NCBI GenBank assembly: GCA_944390045.1
Contig: CALXOO010000009.1
Location: 1 to 63,847 of the forward strand
DNA: 63,847 nucleotides
Reading direction: 5' to 3'
Source: an uncultured Spirochaetales bacterium
GTDB lineage: Bacteria > Spirochaetota > Spirochaetia > Sphaerochaetales > Sphaerochaetaceae
Shown here one piece after another: positions 61,998 through 63,847 of the stretch (position 1 is the first letter of the stretch; each line of letters begins with the position of its first letter). The notes beneath the pieces are model-generated. The model searched no databases. It saw only the letters and a program-made list of their open reading frames with translations, and had not been told where the DNA came from. The translations under genes and the position numbers were made by a program.

Positions 61998-63825
61998 AAA
62001 CAGCCCTCACCTCCTGCATTGCCGGTTTTTCCCTCCGCTCGGCATCGACGATGCCGTTGCAGCTGAACTCATAGTCGCTTCGCTTCTCACCGAAGTCCCC
62101 GCCGTAGGCCAGATACCTCTCTCCTGTGGCAGGATCGGTGCGGTAGAGCGCCTGATCGATATAGTCCCAGATATAGCCTCCGACATAACCCAGATAGGAG
62201 TCAAAGAGATCATCGTACTCCTTGAAGCCTCCCAGACTGTTGCCCATGCAGTGCATGTACTCGCACAGCAGGAAGGGTTTCTTCCATTCCTTCTCCAGGT
62301 AGTCGCGCACTGCCTGCGGACTGGCGTACATCCGGCTCTCCACATCACTGACCGAATCCTTCATGTCAGGCCTGTGGAAAACGCCCTCGTAATGGACGAG
62401 CCGCGTGCCGTCAACACTCTTGTAGTACTCGTTCATCGCCCTTATGACAGAGCCGCAGTAGCTTTCGTTGCCGAGAGACCAGAAGATGATGGAAGTGTGG
62501 TTCTTCAGAAGCTCGAAATTTGACCTGCACCTGTCGAGCATCATGCCAAGCCAGGCCTCGTCATCACCCGGCACGTTCCAGCTGGGCTCAATGCGTCCGT
62601 CCTTCTGCCAGGAACCATGACTCTCCATATTTGTCTCAGCCATGACGTACAGGCCTGCCTCGTCGCACATACTGTACCACTCCACCCTGTCTGGGTAGTG
62701 GCAGGTCCTCACGCTGTTGATCTTAGCGCCCTTGATGATGGCGATGTCGCGCCTCATCTCGTCCAGAGTGATCGCGCGGCCCCGCTCAGGAGACCACTCA
62801 TGACGGTTCACGCCGCAGATCATCAGCCTGTGGTAGTTGTACATCACCATCTCGTTCTCGACTTCGATATGCCTGAAGCCGATTCTGTATGGTATGTACT
62901 CCACCACCCTCTTTCTGGAATCCCTGACCGTTATCGAGAAGTCATAGAGATTCGGTGCCTTGAAGTGATACTGTTTGACATACGGGATCGTGACAGTCTC
63001 GCTGTGATGACTTGTGACAGAAGAGTCAAGCGGGATCTCTCCCTTGACCAGTTTTCCGAGGGAATACTCCAGCACCCCCTTGAAATCCGGATCGGAATAT
63101 GAGAGCTCCAGAGACAGTGAGAAGGTGCCGCCCTCATCGCGCAGGAGGTCTGTCCTGGCCCAGAAGTCGTCGACATGGGCCCTGGGCAGGCTGTAGATGC
63201 AGACCGGACGGAAGATTCCGGAGAAGCGGAAGAAATCCTGGTCCTCGACCCAGCTCGCCTTGCTGTGCTTGTAGACTTCCACGCAAAGGCGGTTGCCATT
63301 CTTCCTGACAAGATCGGTGATCTCGAATTCACTCGGGGTGAAGCTGTCCTCACTGTAGCCGACGAAGGAGCCGTTGAGATAGAGATAGAAGGCTTTCTCC
63401 ACTCCGTCGAAGCGGATGATAATCCGCTCTCCGTCCATCTCATCCGGCAGATCGAAGGTTGTGATGTACTGCCCCACGGGATTGTCAGCAGGGACCATGG
63501 GAGGGCGGAGCATCTCACGCCCCTCCCAGGGATACATCGTGTTTATGTACTGTATCCGGTCGAAGCCCTGGGTCTGGATATGGCCGGGAACAGTGATCTC
63601 GACAATTCTGTCGCTGTGGAAGTCCTCACGCTCAAAGTCCGTTTCCCTGTCCTCGGGGCGCGCGCTGTATATGAAGTCCCACTGACCGTCCAGGCTGAGG
63701 AAGAAGGAAGAGGATCCGGCCTCCGCCTCCTGCCTTGACCTGTAATGTATATGGTCGCTGTGAGCCTTCCGCCTGTTGACCTGATAGCAGGACAAGTCAC
63801 TCAGAAAAGAGAGGTCTGATGGCAT
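61978..63825 (-). CDS. lacL: Beta-galactosidase large subunit (LacL type)
   Basis: Hydrolyses lactose and related beta-galactosides. The 615-residue product holds the N-terminal GH2 sugar-binding and immunoglobulin-like domains (about 1-310) and the TIM barrel. The acid/base Glu is E454 in SLGNESYCG and the nucleophile is E522 in LLCEYMHCMGN. It stops at about the length of lactobacillar LacL (about 626) rather than the 1,000+ residues of LacZ, and lacM follows with a 20-bp overlap. ATG 63825 follows AGGAG; the in-frame GTG at 63831 overlaps that site. Its promoter is outside the window. Confidence 0.93.
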   Translation of the reverse strand: MPSDLSFLSDLSCYQVNRRKAHSDHIHYRSRQEAEAGSSSFFLSLDGQWDFIYSARPEDRETDFEREDFHSDRIVEITVPGHIQTQGFDRIQYINTMYPWEGREMLRPPMVPADNPVGQYITTFDLPDEMDGERIIIRFDGVEKAFYLYLNGSFVGYSEDSFTPSEFEITDLVRKNGNRLCVEVYKHSKASWVEDQDFFRFSGIFRPVCIYSLPRAHVDDFWARTDLLRDEGGTFSLSLELSYSDPDFKGVLEYSLGKLVKGEIPLDSSVTSHHSETVTIPYVKQYHFKAPNLYDFSITVRDSRKRVVEYIPYRIGFRHIEVENEMVMYNYHRLMICGVNRHEWSPERGRAITLDEMRRDIAIIKGAKINSVRTCHYPDRVEWYSMCDEAGLYVMAETNMESHGSWQKDGRIEPSWNVPGDDEAWLGMMLDRCRSNFELLKNHTSIIFWSLGNESYCGSVIRAMNEYYKSVDGTRLVHYEGVFHRPDMKDSVSDVESRMYASPQAVRDYLEKEWKKPFLLCEYMHCMGNSLGGFKEYDDLFDSYLGYVGGYIWDYIDQALYRTDPATGERYLAYGGDFGEKRSDYEFSCNGIVDAERREKPAMQEVRAVYGNRLW

Positions 63826-63847
63826 TTTCACTCCTTGACGGCACCGG

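Noticed and set aside
61083..63825. lacZ split by a frameshift
   Set aside because: The lengths, overlap and LacM-like start match functional lacL-lacM genes, so this is a two-subunit enzyme, not a pseudogene.

Overview
The window looks like a chromosome segment from a Gram-negative-type spirochaete (Spirochaetia, Treponemataceae/Sphaerochaetaceae-like). The G+C content is in the mid-50s by eye and the genes are densely packed, mostly on the minus strand. Four things point to this: a V-type ATPase operon in the order E-DUF2764-A-B-D-I-K with no C, F or G/H genes, as in treponemes; an LptD-like outer-membrane gene directly behind uvrA; a TamB-like protein; and queA/ruvB/ruvA/ruvC/yebC housekeeping clusters. 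The species is not identifiable from sequence alone. I saw no tRNA, rRNA, CRISPR, transposase or prophage genes.

Layout. 1-4409 (minus) is the start of a very large TamB-like protein whose C-terminus is outside the window. 4482-11276 holds tmk (plus) and a minus-strand run lepB-hemW-yebC-ruvC-ruvA-ruvB-queA. 11349-14340 holds a membrane-anchored FGE-like protein and smpB (plus), a TetR-family regulator (minus), then ssrA (tmRNA) with its own promoter and terminator, so both trans-translation components lie within 1.6 kb. 14346-17303 (minus) is folD-miaB-sirtuin. 17385-19105 (plus) encodes a small predicted outer-membrane barrel and a lipoprotein. 19185-22502 (minus) has a purine phosphoribosyltransferase, a MATE transporter, map and nusB. 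22504-27542 (minus) is a glycolytic/secretion cluster gap-pgk-tpiA-secG followed by a flavodoxin-like gene and a SurA-like isomerase. 27634-42615 (minus) appears to be one long operon: a small YhcH-like gene, ispG, uvrA, lptD, phoH, pgpH, ybeY, a SAM hydrolase, an ECF S component and a single protein fusing both ECF ATPases to EcfT. 42577-43041 is a 465-bp non-coding stretch loaded with TATGACA motifs, upstream of a small secreted protein. Then come a Ca2+-type P-ATPase and a second MATE transporter (plus), class I ribonucleotide reductase nrdA-nrdB (minus), a broken lipoprotein gene, a LacI-family regulator with a palindromic operator, the V-ATPase operon, and a two-gene LacL/LacM beta-galactosidase at the right edge.

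Most unusual points. (1) At least six genes have no Shine-Dalgarno and a plausible sigma70 -10 box ending only 7-11 nt before the ATG, so they are candidate leaderless mRNAs. Two of them (lepB and the FGE-like gene) are divergent and share an overlapping -35 element. (2) The TATGACA/TGTCATA array at 42734-42951 looks like a multi-site operator for an unidentified regulator. (3) A SAM hydrolase sits in one operon with a complete ECF importer whose ATPases and T subunit are fused. (4) The V-ATPase K subunit carries the residues that bind Na+ in Enterococcus hirae NtpK. (5) The beta-galactosidase is the LacLM heterodimer form known from lactic acid bacteria. No wholly new multi-gene defence or mobile system is evident.
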